Assembly: GCA_015501605.1 (NCBI GenBank)
Contig: JADNRZ010000010.1
Coordinates: forward strand, 744,001-808,000
DNA from: Panaeolus papilionaceus
Lineage: Eukaryota > Basidiomycota > Agaricomycetes > Agaricales
Direction: 5' to 3'
DNA: 64,000 nt
Shown piece by piece: positions 25,373 to 36,187 of this stretch. The first letter of the stretch is position 1. Each line of letters starts with the position of its first letter. The translations under genes and the position numbers were made by a program. The notes under the pieces were generated by a model. The model made no database searches and had not been told where the DNA came from. It saw only the letters and a list, made by a program, of their open reading frames with translations.

Positions 25373-26668
25373 ATGGATGAAGTAGGCTTGCTCCCCAATC
25401 CTAACACGCCTATGGCGTTTCTGCCACCCAATCTCGCCTTCCAAGTGACGACTTCCTCATACATCCTGGTTGGATCATGTGCGGTGCGTAAAGTATCCAA
25501 TCACGACAATAACTTCGCCTTTGATTGAGCTTTTATTGTACCAGGTTCTCGTCTGGGACATCCTTGATAATCTCGTCGGAGACTATAGGCTTTTAACCAG
25601 ATACCGAATAGGTCTACCAACGGTTGCATACTTCATTTCTCGGTATGTGTTATAAACTTTAGGTGATGATTTTCCGATGCTAAATATGGGCTCATGACAC
25701 AGACTGGGGTCTTTGGGATATGTTCTAGCCAGTACAATCTTCGCGAGTGAGTCCTCTCTCTTACTCATACGTATCACTCCCCACAAATTCACCATCACAA
25801 CACAGCGGCCGCAATCACGAACAACTGTGCCAAATTCGACAAAGCGGTCAGTGCCTTCTACCCAGCCGCCATCCCTCCAACTTCGCTCCTCTTTCTCTTC
25901 CGGATCCGCGCCGTCTTCGATCGCAGCCCTTACGTCGTCGCATTCTTCACCGCCATGTGGCTCGCCGTCCTCGCAGGATGCATTGCCGTAAGTCAAGGCG
26001 TCGCAGGCGCCAACATAGGCCTAACCAAGTACTGCATCAACCACGCCTACGAGCCCTACATCGGCGCTGGAGGCATTATCCCGCTCGTTAATGATACATT
26101 TGTGTTTTTGGCGATATCGTGGCGGTTGATGATGAATGCACAGATGGAGCTTGGAGTGAAAACGGGTGTGAAGGTGAAGGCGTTGGTGCTTGGGGAATAT
26201 CTTCCCGCATTTTCGAGGACGGTCTTTCAGGATGGCCAAGCGTACTATTTGTAAGTGCCATGGAGTCGAAGAAGCTTTCCTAGGACACACCTGACGAACA
26301 CGACCCACAGGACAACTGTCACAACCAACCTCATCGCTGTGATCATGTTCTACATCACCTCCATCCCACCAGCCTATCGCAGCATGTTCACCGTCTCCAA
26401 CATCGCGCTGATGAACATCATGGCATGCCGAGTGTTCCGCAAGACCAAGTTTGGCGTCGTCAGAGAGACTGCGATATCAGTGAGTCATTCGACGAAATAC
26501 CAAAATGGAGGGAGGACGGCGAATAGGTTCCCGTTACCGATCCGCGCGGCTCCTCAAATCACCACAGAAGTAATCACGGTCCGTGACTATAATTATGATA
26601 CAGACACTGGTGAGACGGCGACGAGCGTTCATAGTAGTGTACATGTGAAGTCGAAGGATTGGGTTTGA
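25373..26668 (+). CDS. multi-pass membrane protein, basidiomycete-type hypothetical
   Basis: Starts MDEVGLLPNPN at 25373, with introns at about 25482-25543, 25642-25702, 25746-25808 and 26251-26309. About six hydrophobic helices are visible: around SYILVGSCAVLVWDIL, PTVAYFISRLGSLGYVL, PTSLLFLFRI, VVAFFTAMWLAVLAGCIAV, VNDTFVFLAISW and TNLIAVIMFYITSI. A polar tail follows and ends KSKDWV. The pattern of a WD-containing first helix, then a short loop and a YR/RIG helix, is common in lineage-expanded membrane proteins of mushroom-forming fungi of unknown function. No catalytic motif is seen and a receptor-like role is only a guess. Confidence 0.8.
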
Positions 26669-27181
26669 TGATGGCAGGAGAGGTTGTATTTATTTCTCCT
26701 GAAAGGACGATCAACATGTGATAGTCATTCCACTTGTTGTAGTTTTCCCCTTCTTCGGGTGCTTAACTTATTTTTAAATCTCCTCTGACAGAGAGTAGAA
26801 GGTGAAACACGCTCAGTGATCTGGGGAAATGTCGTTTCATTACGTGAATAATGGGGTAATCAAAAGTTAGACCATGGGGATCGGTATTGCAGGCACTGCC
26901 AACAGAACCAACGTACACGAACACAAAGAAGGTAATAATCAAGCTTAAATGGGAAAGAAGAAAATCTGACTATAAAACGAAGCACCCAGACGATGTCATG
27001 GGTTCAAATTATAGCAGGAAAGTACATAAATCGAATCGAAGATCAGATCATAATCTGGCTTTTCACATTTTTCTAAAAACAAAACATCAAGGCTTCACTG
27101 TTGAGATGAGGGAGGAGTTGGTCAAAGATAGCGCGGTTACTCGTGTGTAATAGAACCAGGGGACGTTGAACCTTGACTAAA
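26669..27181. other. convergent intergenic region
   Basis: 3' flanks of the convergent genes at 25373 and 27182. No supported feature. Confidence 0.6.
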
Positions 27182-28263
27182 TCAGCATGTTTGCCACTGG
27201 AAATTCAAAGTCTAGAGGGCCGAGTCAGGAAACCGAAAATTATGATGAACGAAAGAGATACACACAGTAACCAATGCAGTATCGACCGAGTCAGTGGCAA
27301 TGTAGCCGCTGGCCGAAGTGTCCTTTGCATTGCTAACGCTGAGGTCGCTTTGTACGTTCAGAATGGAATTAATCCCACAAGGGCTCATGACGGAAGAAAC
27401 CAGGTCAAAGGTATCGCGATAGGTGTAGTCAGCACCTGAAATGGCGATGAGGGACGCTTTCAATTGCGAATTTACTGATGGAGACATACCTGGGACGGGT
27501 CCAACGAGGTCAGAGCGTGAGGTAGCTGGAGTTCGAGGATGGTTCGTAAGTACTCGATTTATGAATTAAAGTTGTTGGGCTTGCATTACCTTGCAAAAGC
27601 TGACTTTGGACTAAGTAAAGAATGAGAGACCGGCTCAAGCAACAGCGAGAGGGTACTTACAGTAGTAGGTAGATTGCTGTGATGCAGTAACCTTGGCGTC
27701 GAGTTGATAGTATCCGCGCTGCATGACCATAATGTCAGAGTCGATTGAAGAATGCCCTTTTCTAACTTACATAATCGACTGTAGCAATGCCATAGGTGAA
27801 GCCAGGAGGAACGCTAGCATGGCAAGGTGAACATCGTTTACTGAACCCTGGCTGTCAATGAAGACTTCGTACCTCACACCAAAAGTGAGCTGACAACCCC
27901 TGCGGTTCTGGCTCGCTGGAATGCCCGGGCCGGCTTGGGCAAAGTAGGAGTTGAAGGTGACAGTAACGGCAGTCTTGTCAACTGCGAATAAAGAATGAGC
28001 TTCGGAGGACCAGCTAATGGTAAAAATAAAACATACCGTTCAAGACATAGTAGGTTGACCCTGGGGGGCATCCAGATCCATTTACACCAAGGCTTGTACT
28101 AAAGATGTTGTCAGTGATGACACGTATATTATCAAGGGCAGGCCTACACGTTGAATCCTGGAGGTGGAGCAGCCACAGTCCTCGCAAAGTTGCCCCGCGG
28201 AGCAGCGAAGACAGTAGAGATGCAAGTCAAGAGAATAGCAGCAGTAGCGAAGAATTTGAACAT
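27182..28263 (-). CDS. DUF4360-family secreted protein
   Basis: Starts MFKFFATAAILL at 28261-28263 with a signal peptide ending near VFAAPRG. The spliced product contains the DUF4360 landmarks in order: GCPPGS, DKTAVTVTFNSYFAQAGPG, RRGCQLTF, GFTYGIATVDYRGYYQLDA, QSTYYF, DYTYRDTF, SPCG, an IATDS segment and the terminal WQTC. The last exon is tiny (27182-27211): the frame looks open past it, but splicing at the AG before ACTTTGAATTT restores the family's usual C-terminus. Conserved Cys residues suggest disulphides in a secreted beta-rich fold. The family's function is not established. Confidence 0.88.
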
Positions 28264-28302
28264 CGTAGAGAACTCTGTTCTGATAAATACGATATCGATG
28301 TG

Positions 28303-28310
28303 CTTTTATA
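28303..28310 (-). promoter_or_regulatory. TATA box of the DUF4360 gene
   Basis: The minus strand reads GGTATAAAAG about 45 bp before the ATG. Upstream on the plus strand at 28338-28370 are two short inverted repeats, AACCAC-GTT-GTGGTT and GACAAAT-CGAT-ATTTGTC, possible regulator sites. Confidence 0.45.
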
Positions 28311-30723
28311 CCGTTTCTTGTCCTCAAAAGCGGACAAACCACGTTGTGGTTGACAAATCGATATTTGTCGAAAAATGAAAAAGAGCAATGCCTGGAGACG
28401 ATGGATTGAAAGTGAAATCAATATTCGCCTGGATTACTCCATGAGTGTCGTTCAGATAGTGTTCTCGGAATGTCTAGATTATGTTGCAAGCACAGATCTT
28501 GAAATCGCAGCAAAATGTGTTGCAATTGAATTTGGTGTTTCCAGAATCAGGAGAGCCGGATGCTATCGACAACACGCCAGACCAACTCGAACGCGTTGAT
28601 CGTGAGTACCATACACAAATCGTGTGCCTTGGTCAGGACCAGTAGTCAAACCTAGGGTTGACAATAATCGCAGAAGCTTGTGGACAGGATGCCGCCGCTG
28701 ACGGATTGTACATACCCAACCAGCATACCCCTGTCGAGAAGCTCGTTCCAAGGTCACGATAATTTGACAATTCATCAAAAGGCCAGTAAATATGGAGAAG
28801 AATGCGATGACTATTTCAAACCACGCGTCAATATGACTAGACCTAAGGAGAAAATGTCGTCTAGAAGACAGGTTGATAGATGAGCGGCTTTCGAGCGGCT
28901 GATCAAACTCGAAAACAGCGAGCCGCAGTGCTCTCCGAGTAGCATCGCCATTTCCGAAGAGAAGCCCAGGCGTGTTGAGTTCCTTTAAATATTACAACTG
29001 TGAAACGGCGGAGAGATATTTCCGAATTGCATCTTGGCATTGAGTCTTCAGCCACAGCTCCTCAGCAGCATGCCCACATTTCCGAGGTTAATATGACCGA
29101 ATGGCCCACAAGGCACCAGATTATCATGTCAGAAGGTCCCGTATAGTCGTTTTCTGTCGCAGTCTGGGTGTTTGCGTGGATCAAAAGTTAGATGACGCCC
29201 ATCCAAAAACAAGAGTGTTGTTGGTAGGGTATATTAAGAAGCGGAATTCCCCGAAGCGCAGCTGCGTCATGCAGAATTTTCTAATTATGCTCGAAGTCTT
29301 TGCCCAGAAATAACAATGTAGCCGTTGGGTAATTCAGGAATCCAGGATTGAACTTCGTGGTGCTGAAGTGGGGTGGTATGGGAACAAAGGTGAGAAACAA
29401 CCTCAATGAATGGTTTGAAACGATTCTTTGTCGATGGTGTTTGGCTTGAAGGTCGTAGCCAAACAATTCACTGAAGGCTTGAACGTTGAACATTTAAACT
29501 TGGATTGACCCAGCTTCAACTTTTACATTATAATACACACACCTAGAAGTATATCCGCCTCCAATAACATCAGACCAAGAGACCCTCCATCAAAATTCGG
29601 ACGTCTGCTGACATGACGGACCACCCAAGGACCGCAGCGAGGTGGGCTTCAGGGTATCATCGATTCTCTTGTCCAGAACTGCAATTAATACAATCCATGT
29701 TGCCAAAATGAAGGAGGTACGATTTTTTTTTCAAAGGCTTCTTGACCCTTTCTTTAGATTTGGGGGAACCGTCATGATCATGAGGGCGATTGCATATGGC
29801 TTTGGAGCCCAATGTGTCAGGGCTCAGGATCCAGGTACATGGCGAATGGATTTACTGGATACAGTTCAGGCTACATTATTGTCGGCGCAGATGATAATCA
29901 AATTCTAGATTGGTGAGTGTGATTATACCCTTTTCGGCGCTTCTTGTTCAATTGCAACACGTTCTGCGGTCAAGTCTCGGGATGCGTCGGACTCGACAAG
30001 CTAAACGATTATTTTTGCCAAGTCATTCGCTAGGTTGACGCGATAGCAACATCTATACGACTAGAAACATTTAGCGTTTAGTGCTCTAAGGCGTACCTGG
30101 AGGTGCTTCCTGATCACACCTTTGACTGTCAACAAATGTCTTGGGACAACGTCTCCATACTGCCGTATTCCCCAAGGATCTTGCTGACCTCACCCGTGAC
30201 TCATACATAATCTCCGAGCACTGAATAATGTCGACATCTCTAACATGCAAACCACTGATTGTGGCGATCTGAGTGCACACTTGGTTGATAGTAATCCAAC
30301 CGAATGAGCCGAGTGTCCATCGAATGATTGTTGAACATCAAACTATATTTAGAATTAAGAACTCTATAGTTTGGAAGTTATGTCGTATGGCACGTTTTGC
30401 CTAGATCTTATTCATGCGAACCTACGTCATAACTGGGTGCTCAACGTGCTCGAGTCGGCTGCAATATGGCGGATTGGGAATTGGTTGATCTGGTGCGAGC
30501 TTGTGGTGTTGCCAACGTCGCTCAATGCCACACCTTCTTCGGAATTCTTTGGTTTACAACGCGGTAAGATACATACATATGTCAAAGAGTAAAATAAAAT
30601 TGCCCAGGTCATGATCAAGCTGAGTCATATTTACTGATGCTGTTGGGCGTGGATGCTCTTCATAGACATTTGGGATTCGACATCGTTCGAGAATCCTTCG
30701 CGGGCCCATGGCAGTTGATGAAG

Positions 30724-30747
30724 ATACATACATACATACATACATAC
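30724..30747 (+). repeat. (CATA)n microsatellite
   Basis: About six tandem CATA units. Confidence 0.8.
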
Positions 30748-31146
30748 CATACAAGACGTGCGTACCTGACAGTTGTTTCCGTTGTAGCGAAGTCAATCCT
30801 AATGGGAAAGCATCGCCTGGGACCATCATTTCGAAACACTTGCTCCTCGTTTCCGACCTCCGGCAGGCCGTTTTGATCATCATAGAGGGGTTAACTGCAC
30901 CCTGGATCGTTACATTAGCATTCAAATTCAAGTGATCAGACAATCAGCTGGCCTCACGCGTACGGCGGGGGGTGGGCCTTCTCACTTTACTTTATTCACA
31001 CATGGTTGCATGTCACTAGTCACTGCATAGCGGCGATAGTTTTTCTGTATACCGATGGTCGCTTTCGCATGTGCAGTTTATTTATTCGGCATTCACATAA
31101 CCATGGCTCGCTTCCAAACAACAGCTCCGAATATCGAAAATTTTAC

Positions 31147-33156
31147 CTAATCCTTGATAACCCTAATGACAACCTTACCCACATGCTTCTGAGACTCCAA
31201 GTGCTGGAAAGCTTGAATCGCTTTGTTGTATTCAAAGACTTTATCGACGGGGCGAGTGGTTTCAGGATTGGCTTCGAGGAGGCGCATCATGTCTTCGAAT
31301 CTATGAAGTAGGGCAAGTGATATGAGGAGGAGCTATTAGCGAAAGAAAAAGAGGAAGAGGCATACTGTGCGACTGAGCCAATGAGGATGCCTCGAAGTGT
31401 TACCGCACGTCGAATGATTGGGAACATGTTGGATCCGGTGAAATTCTAACATGACAATAGGTTATAGATGTACAATTGACGGCACAATATACATACCCCA
31501 GACACAAACCCTATAATGTGAACCTACCCACTTCCCATCTTTGTAGCCGCGATTGATTTTGCTCAAGGGTACTGCTCACTTCGATAGTATGATCCACGCC
31601 ACATCCGTTCGTCTAAAATAAAGAGCACAATAAGGTCAGTTGTTTAGAAGGAAATACCAAACGAGGCTAGCAGGGGTACCATTGACGTACAATTGCTAAA
31701 ACTTCCTCATGCCAATCAGGTCTCATCTTATAGTTGATGATGTGCTTGGCGCCCAACTTCGCAGCAATCTTCAGTTTTTCGTCTGAAGAAGATGTGGCAA
31801 TGACAGTTGCACCAGCTGCAATGGCCAGTTGGAGGGCAAAGCTATACCCCAGTGTTAGAAATAAGACCTTCATGTTAAATATAAGACAATTAAACATACA
31901 TTGATACTCCTCCTGTACCGAGAACAAGTGTAAGGACCTCACCTTCCAGCACATCACAGGATCACATCCATATATAAGATCATGTCCTCCTCTGTTTCTC
32001 GTTAGACTTCCTTTTCACCCACTCTCATGTAGTCTCATTCACACAATACACGTCGTTCATGCTCATTATGTGTGAGTTCCACTGTTCATCTAGTGTTTTA
32101 CCGACTACAATAGTAGTCGGGCTTTTCAACAAGTACGGTATCACCTGCTTTGATGGGAATAGGGCCGCTAAGAGCGTTGTATGCCGTTAAAGCTGCACAT
32201 CTATATTATTTGTTAGTTGAACACATTATACAGTGAAGTCCAGGATAAACACACGGTATCGTAGCCCAGGAACAACCATAGATCGATAGAGTACATTAGA
32301 TAGAAGCGTGTATGTATGTACACAGTAGTCCGCCCCCCCACATATGGCTATGCCACTACTGGGGCGTATCAATAATAAAAAATAAAATAAAATAAAACAC
32401 ATGGTAAAGCCGAAGCTTCTTCGTAGGACAGGTGGTCAGGAATCCTCACAAGAGACTGTTAATGCACCCATTAGCTCTTTCAGCTGAATATAATTACACA
32501 TCGACTTACATGGGCAGGTACGGCCTTGTACTGCGTCAACATTCCATGAGTGGCAGCCCCAAACGCAGTCTTGGCAATTTCTGGGGTGGCATCACTGTAC
32601 AAGTGTTCTGGTGTAAAGTTGGCACAGACTCTGTGGCCAACTTTCCATTTGCCGCTTTCACTTATGGATGAATCAACCCCTATAATTTCTCCTGCCATAT
32701 CAGAACAAGGGATGAGGTCGGGAGCGATTCTGGTCGGATTGCACATGGTTAGCTACATCGCCCACTGGGTTTCAAATGGGCATTCCTCACTCGCTCGGGT
32801 ATTTGCCGCCTGTCACGAGGAGGTCTCAATACTGTGGCTCAGCAAAGCGCTATTAGTACCGGTCCGATGGTTCTATATTTAATTCTAAGGATTCTCTACT
32901 CACCCGAAGTGACACGGCATGTACTTTTACAAGTACATCATGCGAACCCATGGTTGGGATGGGAGTTTCACGGAGGACGAGGTTTTTGTATGAGCTGGTC
33001 TTTTGAGTTACAATTTTTATAAAGGCACAACAAGCATTGGACACCACAAAAATGCGAAGGTGTAAGCTGTGTATCAACCCACAAGGACGAGCGCTTGCTT
33101 ACCGTGGGGAGAACATAGGATTGGCTGGTGGTGAGCACTGTAGCTTCAGATGACAT
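31147..33156 (-). pseudogene. decayed Zn-type alcohol dehydrogenase / quinone oxidoreductase
   Basis: The remnant follows the medium-chain dehydrogenase plan. The N-terminal part reads ETPIPTMGSHDVLVKVHAVS and CSDMAGEI. It continues with RIPDHLSYEEASALPC, then GTGGVS and LQLAIAAGATVIATSSSDEK in the Rossmann fold, HVGKVVIRVIKD at the end and TAG at 31147-31149. At least four lesions are visible. A TGA (32826-32828) replaces Arg in the expected YRDL. A 205-bp insertion (31929-32133) splits the segment before the Gly-rich loop. A one-base frameshift lies near 31560 in an A-run. A TAG (31524-31526) falls inside the G..VHIIGF segment. Exon-intron structure is otherwise preserved, so inactivation looks fairly recent. 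The ATG is at 33154-33156. Confidence 0.8.
31929..32133. repeat. insertion with AACAAG direct repeats in the ADH pseudogene
   Basis: The hexamer AACAAG occurs at 31923-31928 and again at 32128-32133, and removing one copy plus the interval restores the family reading (DTVLVLGTGG). An internal inverted repeat CCGACTAC-AATA-GTAGTCGG lies at 32101-32120. No coding capacity. Confidence 0.5.
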
Positions 33157-36100
33157 TGATGAAGGGTGAGCAGGACACGGATTGAGAGAAGAATCGAGTT
33201 GGGATGGTACGTTGATGTATACATTGGCTCGTACCAAACCTCGAATACATTTTGGCAAGCTGTCTCTATTCAGTCTCCTCGGTTGGATGATTGGTGAGCT
33301 GCTGGGATTTTGAGATTTCCATCATGGCTTACTGATCAATGTCTATATTAGCTACTATTTACACGCGCTTGTGAACTGAGTTAGGTACAGCAACTCTGCC
33401 TTAGCGCTTCCGCACCTTCTAAGAGGACAAGTTTGTCTTTCTTCCCTGACAGGACGCTTTATTTTTACCATCGCTGAAATTATATTATATGCCGTGGTCA
33501 TGTGTTTGCATTTATAGACTCAACGGAGTTCAGCAACGGCCCAATGCTGTGTCCTGGACTTTCACTGGCATACAGCAGTCAGGTAAGTAAATACAAAAGT
33601 CTATTCTAAGCACATGTCACCGCCGGGTTGACTGCAATGATACTGGTCAACTCGCCGATATAATGGATAAAAAGGGACCCTGCACAAATGTCATTGTATT
33701 CCCCGTCAATCAATTTGGACAGGAGCACAAGATCAGAACAACACTTTCTCATTTTTCCCGGCCTTCTTGCATCTGCGTTATAATTGCATCACATTGCCCC
33801 ACAGGAGTATGGCGTGAATCCCTTGTAGCAAGACCGGTAAACGAATGCTTGGTATTGCTGTGCATGTCGTCTGGCTATCCATGGGTACCAACTTAGCAGG
33901 TCCTACGATGATGTTTTGAGCAAACGAACTGACGTCAGGTTTATATTCCACGATAATGGTGCACGATCACCGACTAAGTGATACCAAAGTTGAACGCTGA
34001 GGTGAATCGACGTGATCCTTCGGTGATTAGTTGGCCTGGTTGTGCCCACGATTTATCTAATCAGATATTTAGCTAATAATTCGCTAATTTGTTGACAATC
34101 AAATTATTGTACTTACATCAGTAAATAAGATTTAAATTTATGGAGTCGAGAGCAGGTGTAATACCACTATACTTAGCTACAAATGACTATTCTCAAAAAC
34201 GTGATATTTAACATATGAGATAATCCTTCATATTGAAAGCTCTTGGTTCTTTGCGAGAGACACTGATGGGTACCGCACCTGTATCCCCCTATTTTTCGGT
34301 TTTTCTCCTATTTTCCGTTTATTTCTATTCGCATCAGTGCTTCGTTCATGCGCCGAGCGCTCTTGGTTTCCGAATATTTCGAACATTTTCTTTTGATTTC
34401 TATGATTTTCTATAGCTTTACATACATAATGTACGTAGTTTACAACCAATACAAGCTTTTTTCCGCCCTCGTATTTCGTGTTTCGTCTTTGTATTTCGTC
34501 TTTGTCTTCGTCCGGTGTCCGCGTACACCTTCGTCAGCGCTTATTTTCGTCGTTTTCGTCGTCTCATTTCACCTCACACTCACCTCACCTTCCCATCTTC
34601 TCATTTCTCTCACATATCGACCCCACGAACTTGTACCACGCGTCTCACCTTCCTTTTCCACCCAGCCATCTTATCCTTTCGTTGCACCTTCACCATCACT
34701 CACCTATGCACTCAGAAATCCCCACGCGCACATCAACACCATTGTCGGGAAGTAGAGTAGTAGGGGAGGTGGGAGTGGGTTGTTGTGAGCAAACACCCCC
34801 AGTGCGAGAGCCGAGGACGGTGGACAGATGAGCCCCCGCTGGTCTCGGCTCTCTTACTTCTCCCTACTGCGAGGTCTCTGTCGTGTACGACAGAGTTCGG
34901 AATCTGGGCTGGAATAAATGTATTAGAGTTGTTGGAAAAACTGCATGATACCTGTTAATGTCCAGTAAAAAAACAAATGTGGCGGGTGGGCCAACAAAGA
35001 ACAAATGTGGCTACGGGACGAGTGAGCGCGTGTCGCTTAGCGAATGAGGATAAGAAATAAGGTAGAGACGAGAGACTACTCGGAGGGGCGACGTAGGGTT
35101 GTCTCTTCCACGTGACCGCGTGACCAAGAAGACGGATCTGTGCTTGCATAGATCCGATCAATGCGATAATAAGGCATCGCCCCAAATTTATTTTGAATTG
35201 TAGGATGATTGAGGGGTCACAGTGCGGAGCGCACACTGACGGGTGAGCTCCGACATGAAGTCCCAGAGCTTCAAGCAACCCCGGATATACAACTTACAGG
35301 GGAGCCTGAGCGCCAGACTATTGATTCCATAATGGAGTTGTTGGACAATTGGCTGCGTACGTGCTCTGTGCGTATTCTGTGCATATTCTGCGAACTCGAG
35401 TTTGCCACTGTCAAATAAGACGGCGGTTATAACATTCCCTCTTGTAAATGATACATAAATGATTGTACTACTATTAACATTTATCAGTTTAACCGCTTGA
35501 AGATGGTGTCTAAACATGACCCGGAGGCATCATACTTATCTATTTTTGCTTGATAACTGGCAAAGATTGCAACAAAACCTCTAGCAAACCTTTACTCGGA
35601 GTGTATTGTTCCAAAACCGTTTGAGATGCACGCATGCTCCAGGGACAATTGAGGGGCAACTTGGGGCAACCATTCAAAGTTCCATTGCTCACAGCTTCAA
35701 GCTGTGCCAAGTCCAGGCACATACGTTCCAAGCATGCAGGCAAGCACCAGCCCATTAAGCTCGGACGTTCGTCTTTATCTCATTTGTTAGGATTCTGTGC
35801 ATGTTCTGTGCATCCCGGACCCAATGTTGCCCAGGATGTGTCTTGTCAGAGCTCGTTTTGATCAACAGGACATGTATACGTCTTCGTAAGTGACATTTTT
35901 GGATATTTACAATGACAGGCAACATTACCGTTGTCATTTGGTTGACATGCTAGCGCTCCCTACATTTCAGGTACGCCCTGCACTGTAGCACCTATGTCGA
36001 ATTCGTTGCCGTTCCTTATCATTGCGCTGCCTATTCATTATCGGAACTCTTTAGACGCCGTTATTGTCCTTGCTCTTAGAATATGATGATTTTTATCAAG

Positions 36101-36187
36101 GGACATGGACTGATATAAGGTCACTGTGATCGACGTAAACGAAAGCAAGTTCTCCATAAACTTTACATCAAATCTAACATCTTCACA
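33157..36187. other. gene-poor spacer with diverged repeat
   Basis: AT-rich DNA and T/C-rich simple sequence (34290-34700), then a repeat block at about 34745-35170, then the promoter region of lipase B. No supported gene. Confidence 0.5.
34745..35170 (+). repeat. diverged dispersed repeat, copy 2
   Basis: Same block order as 24058-24560: GAGGACGGTGGAC plus a C-run at the left, and CACGTGACC, CCAAGAAG, GGATCT...AGATCC at the right. Similarity is patchy. Confidence 0.35.

Larger units (their letters stand above)
28264..31146. other. gene-poor spacer
   Basis: Only short, domain-free ORFs on both strands and no recognisable gene. A (CATA)n microsatellite lies at 30724-30747. Confidence 0.5.
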
